NCBI GenBank assembly: GCA_001579985.1
Contig: LRSR01003520.1
Coordinates: forward strand, 1 to 21,899
From: Hypsibius dujardini
Lineage: Eukaryota > Tardigrada > Eutardigrada > Parachela > Hypsibiidae
DNA length: 21,899 bases
Direction: 5' to 3'
Each line of letters starts with the position of its first letter. Position 1 is the stretch's first letter. Position numbers and translations under genes: made by a program. The notes beneath the pieces are model-generated. The model saw only the letters and a program-made list of their open reading frames with translations, had not been told where the DNA came from and did not search any database. Of this stretch, positions 18,402-21,899 are shown in pieces.

Positions 18402-19597
18402 TTCTGCAACTAATTTCGTCAATCAATGAAATGGAACCGTACGGTAGAGTTTGAGCCGAAACTGCGCGTTTCCGTATATCGCTGCTACCGGCAGTTCTCG
18501 CACTAGTACTTCCAACAACGTTACGGAATTATTGCTAAACGATAAAATGTATATTCGGGAATCAAAACAGCTCGGGGCACTTGATTCAGGCGGAACCATG
18601 CAGGTGAAGGCTCACCCTCCGTTTTAGAAGGATGAGCAAGTCACAACGAGGTCGCCGCGGCATGTTTGTATGCAAGTTTTATGGCGGACGGACGTACTTG
18701 AACATACTAAAACATGCATGCGCGACTACAATTTCATTGAGAAATGGTATCAACTGTTGGGTGGTACCCAACAGTTACTCAACACTTACTAGTAGCATAG
18801 TCTATCTACCTAGTTAACCCATTCCTACCTACCCTCACATTCTATAATGTACTTACTCAGCTATCATTGCGTACATAATTCCGCCATGTCGGCAGGAAAT
18901 AGTACGTTAGATCAGGAACTATTCCATATCCTTGACTATATAAGTGTGTGTTCTACAGTAATTTAGAACAATTTCCTTTCTTTCCCCTCTAATCTCCTCT
19001 ACCAGTAAAGTCTTACTACTATTCTTCTCCCATTATTCAGTCTAATAGCTTGTATGTTCAGGTTCTTCCGTCCTAGTAGGGACGGAGGCCTAACACAACA
19101 TTATTACGTTGTCCAATCGTTACTCCCAATTCATTTGACCTTGCTGCTGTTTAAAGTCGTTAAATGGCAGACACATGTGCAGGCCTGTTGATCGACTCGG
19201 TGCTTGTAGTTAGTGGCACAAGGGGTTGTGTTTGTAGTTAGTGTACGATGTAGCGGCATAAGTAATCATTTTAACGACAATGTGTTGAATGCAAGGCCCA
19301 ATGCCCTCAAATACCATTCCCAAGACTTCTGGCCAATATGAATACTGTAGAGTTCGTGGCCTAAAATTCACATGGGAGAATTGCATAAATGGGCGTTAAC
19401 CGATATGCATGAGGCGAAGTCTGTGTTTCGGTTCACCCTCCACTTGGGTCGATAAATCGGCTCACTCATGGGTTTCTCTTCGATGGCAGGTGCTTGATTG
19501 TTTTATTTGCTGTACCATATCCTATTATACTATAGCACTTATAGAAATCAAGCAATCAAGCAGCAGCCGTCCATTGTTTATTTGCCTGGTTTATCTA
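18402..19597. other. Upstream region of the GPCR gene, no recognised gene
   Basis: This AT-rich intergenic sequence has only short frames. A perfect palindrome with 11-bp arms lies at 18752-18776 (AACTGTTGGGT, GGT, ACCCAACAGTT). The GPCR promoter and any 5' UTR exon may lie here, but no element can be named. Confidence 0.45.
18752..18776. repeat. Perfect 11-bp-arm palindrome
   Basis: AACTGTTGGGT and ACCCAACAGTT are separated by GGT, 351 bp upstream of the GPCR ATG. It could be a protein-binding dyad or a chance hairpin. Confidence 0.6.
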
Positions 19598-19892
19598 GCA
19601 ATATAAACATGGAGAAAAACGGCAATCAACGAGACCTTCCATTTGTAAGTATTTAAAAATTAATTCGAAGCGTTATAGAGGGCGCTGCGAAGTTACTGGG
19701 GAAGCGATAAAGACTGATTTGCTGGATTAATGACTTCAGTAATGCGCTGCATAAAACGCCGATCTAACAATCAATCAAGCTAAAACCTAGTCAACATCGC
19801 AGCACAATGTATAACGGGTTGATCGAGTTTGAAAAATAATTAAAAATGGAAGGTCTCGTTTATTGCCCATTTTTTCTTAATGATTATGTTGC
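19598..19892. mobile_element. MITE-like foldback, about 295 bp
   Basis: The inverted arms share the core ACGAGACCTTCCATTT, extending outward through AAAAA(C/T)GGCAAT(C/A)A and inward through AATTAATT-like sequence. The right arm lies at about 19830-19892. No clear target duplication and no coding sequence. Confidence 0.7.
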
Positions 19893-20030
19893 CAGATACA
19901 CGGAGCGAATACATGATAATAATTAGAAGTGGAAGATGTCACCGGGGGAGAGTGGTGCAATTTCCTTGTAAGTAGCAGTGTACAAGAACAAAGCATTGAA
20001 ATTGGAACGGACAGAAGCTGGAGAACCAGA

Positions 20031-20318
20031 GTACCGTATTCCCCCGATCTCAAGGGACACTTTTTTGCCCTACCAGTTAATTTGATCCACCCCGGATCTT
20101 ATCTGTTCATCACCGTTTGCTATTGTTTACCTACAATCAATCAATCAACTGATCCAATGTGTCCGTCAAGAAATCCCGCGTAATCAATCAATCAATCGCT
20201 CTCAAGTTCGGCATAAATTTCAACCAATCACGACATAGTGAATCCGATTGAACAGTCAACCGATGACTTGAGGGGGTGGGGCTTAACTGTCCCTTGAGAT
20301 CGGGGGAATAAGGTAACG
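20031..20318. mobile_element. MITE-like element with about 28-bp inverted ends
   Basis: The left end GTACCGTATTCCCCCGATCT plus CAAGGGACA is inverted at the right end (TGTCCCTTGAGATCGGGGGA plus ATAAGGTAAC). The centre of about 230 bp is rich in AATCAATC and has no coding frame. The target duplication is not clear. Confidence 0.7.
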
Positions 20319-20535
20319 AAGATGTTCTAACCCGATCTCCTGGGTTCACACTGGCAGATGATACGACTGAATAATTGGTGATGATTGTGCAGCATGAAAT
20401 GAAAACGGAAAAGAACACCGCGAGTAATAGGAATTAGCGACCTCGATTTTCGGAAGATCTGCGCGGAATGGCGAAACATTTCATAAATGCTGCGATATAT
20501 TTCCCCCTGGCGTCCATCGAGTAAGTGATAAAGGC

Positions 20536-20585
20536 GGCTCGCCAGCTCGTAGGGGCTCGCCAGCCCGTAGGGGCTCGCCAGCCGC
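20536..20585. repeat. GC-rich tandem repeat, 20-bp unit
   Basis: About 2.5 copies of GGCTCGCCAGCCCGTAGG-type sequence. Confidence 0.75.
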
Positions 20586-20675
20586 CCGTACGACTATTGT
20601 GTCCCATTCTGGACACCATCAGACATATTTCTTTCCATGTGCCTAGTGAAAGAATTCGTTTCATTCACAACCCTA

Positions 20676-20681
20676 TTTATT
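20676..20681 (-). terminator. Polyadenylation signal AATAAA of the protease-homologue gene
   Basis: The minus-strand AATAAA lies 86 nt beyond the TAG stop codon at 20767. Confidence 0.65.
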
Positions 20682-20766
20682 TCACCATTAGTGTGCACAA
20701 GTGACTGAGAAAAATGCCCCAATTAGGCTCTACCAACCGAGCGACCAACTAGTCCGTTGCACTACT

Positions 20767-21899
20767 CTAAAACGCCGTCGGAAGGGTGGGTCCAGCTACG
20801 GTGTTGATCCAAGCATTCAACCGAGGGTCGCTGAGATCCGTGTAGACCGACGGAAAGCCTGCCATCAGACAGAATCAGTCCCCTGCTCCAATCCAAACAA
20901 TCGTGCCCAGTACAAGTATTGCACGTCGACAATCGTTGGCAAAAAACCTCACCTGCACGACCACAACCTAAACCCCAGCTGGCTAGCCCAGTGACCTGAA
21001 CGTTTGTTGAAGTAGACTGAGTGCAGGCCCTGAAATATACAAAGTTTAGGGAACGATCTGTTGACTTGTGTGGTGGTCAAACTCGACGAAACCTGAAAGT
21101 GACTCACAAGGGGGCGCCACCGTCTCCCTGAAAAACACAATGTCTACAAATTATTGTGACGCGAGTAAGGGGCCATGCACATATTACGTAATCAAAAACG
21201 GCCTTTTTCGACCACCCACCTACCCAGATAATCAAAATTATACTAGAGGGCGGGGTCTATTTTACTGGTGAGTAATCAAGGGTCCAGACCACTCACCTAC
21301 CCAGATAATCAAAATTATACTGGAGGGCGGGGCCTATTTTACTGGTGAGTAATCAAGGGTCCAGACCACCCACCTACCCTCCTTTTGATTACGTAATATG
21401 TGAATGGCCCCTAAGCTACTACACTACTACATGTATTGTATCGTTTTTGTTATGTATTATTAGGCTAAATGTATTGTTACCGAGCACGTATCCCTTCCTT
21501 CAACAGCTCCGGCACAGATTGACGTGGTGTCCCAAGCTAACGAAGGATTTTGCATCTGCCTGCGAAAGAAGGCCTCGCAGGTGCTGTCCGGAAAGACACT
21601 AACACTGACTGCTCGAAGCTTTCCATCGATAACCGATGAGCCTGAAAATGAGCATTATCATTTCACTGTGCTCGGTGCAAAAGTGGGCGTACTATTATGC
21701 CGTTACTAGTCTACGAACCAGTTTGTGTAACACCGTATCCTGCTACAGCACACGCATCAGCCACGGAGTTGTAATTGGGAGGAGGAAGACAGGCTGTGCA
21801 GGATGAGGCGCTGACGGCGAAGTCAACGGGTGCCGTCAACTGCAGCAGCGCAATGTCCGACACGGGGAATCCTTTCTGGGTGAACTTGAAGTCGGGAGA
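20767..21899 (-). CDS. Trypsin-like serine protease homologue, catalytic Ser replaced by Gly; 3' five exons (5' end outside window)
   Basis: Exons 21899-21719 (partial), 21641-21481, 21127-21108, 21029-20953 and 20858-20767 join in phase, giving 176 residues to a TAG; all introns are GT-AG. The first exon has the catalytic Asp in SDIALLQL and then ACLPPP and AGYG. The second has LRAVSVSVF and SICAGAVEGRDTC, keeping the trypsin-type Asp at position 189 (chymotrypsin numbering). The 20-nt third exon plus neighbours encodes GDGGAPL where active proteases have GDSGGPL, so Ser195 is Gly and Gly197 is Ala. The last exons read VTGLASWGLGCG and GFPSVYTD, standard for the fold. In insects, GDG-type homologues act as non-catalytic cofactors, for example in prophenoloxidase activation; that role is only a suggestion here. 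The His57 region and any N-terminal domains such as CLIP lie outside the window, so a secretion signal cannot be checked. Confidence 0.88.
21169..21411. mobile_element. MITE with 29-bp inverted ends and TAA duplication (PIF/Harbinger-like) in protease-homologue intron
   Basis: The ends GGGGCCATGCACATATTACG and (inverted) GGGGCCATTCACATATTACG match over about 29 bp with one mismatch. They are flanked by TAA at 21166-21168 and 21412-21414. Inside are 2.3 direct copies of a 77-bp unit starting at 21210, 21287 and 21364 (GACCACCCACCTACCC). A three-base TWA duplication fits PIF/Harbinger elements; there is no transposase. It fills 243 bp of the 353-bp intron 21128-21480. Confidence 0.85.

Noticed and set aside
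21345-21709. Plus-strand frames with Cys-rich peptide (GFCICLRKKASQ)
   Set aside because: They are antisense shadows of the minus-strand protease-homologue exon 21641-21481, which has clear family motifs and correct splice sites.

Overview
The window is animal nuclear DNA. It carries spliced, intron-rich genes for metazoan protein families (AMSH/STAMBP deubiquitinase, SLC6 monoamine transporter, class A GPCR, trypsin-fold protease homologue), GT-AG introns of about 70 to 2400 bp, and many foldback elements, minisatellites and CTGT/GACA microsatellites. The transporter resembles invertebrate dopamine transporters, and the protease homologue carries a GDGGAP active-site variant of the kind seen in arthropod serine protease homologues. 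A protostome invertebrate, perhaps an ecdysozoan, is the best guess; the species cannot be fixed from this sequence.

Layout. 1-1982 (+): the 3' four exons of an AMSH/STAMBP-type K63 deubiquitinase. 2177-3036 (-): a three-exon gene for a small secretory protein of unknown family, convergent with AMSH. 3037-4800: an unassigned stretch with a 22-bp minisatellite that is interrupted by a TA-flanked MITE. 4801-13916 (-): a complete 17-exon SLC6 monoamine (dopamine-type) transporter of 691 aa, reconstructed with every junction in phase. 13917-16078: intergenic, holding microsatellites and a second copy of a 393-bp repeat also found in transporter intron 8. 16179-18401 (-): a four-exon peptide-receptor-like GPCR of 396 aa with a polyadenylation signal at 16081-16086. 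18402-20675: intergenic, with two foldback elements. 20767-21899 (-): the 3' five exons of a trypsin-like protease homologue whose catalytic Ser is Gly, including an apparent 20-nt exon, with a polyadenylation signal at 20676-20681.

The genes do not form a visible functional unit. The GPCR and the monoamine transporter lie head to tail on the same strand and both suit neurons, but nothing in the sequence shows co-regulation. I see no clear new biological system. The most useful oddities are the loss of the protease nucleophile, the 20-nt exon, three tandem copies of a 5' splice site in the small secretory gene, and a MITE whose conceptual removal restores a minisatellite unit exactly. Gene structures were assembled by hand from reading frames and splice consensus, without transcript data.
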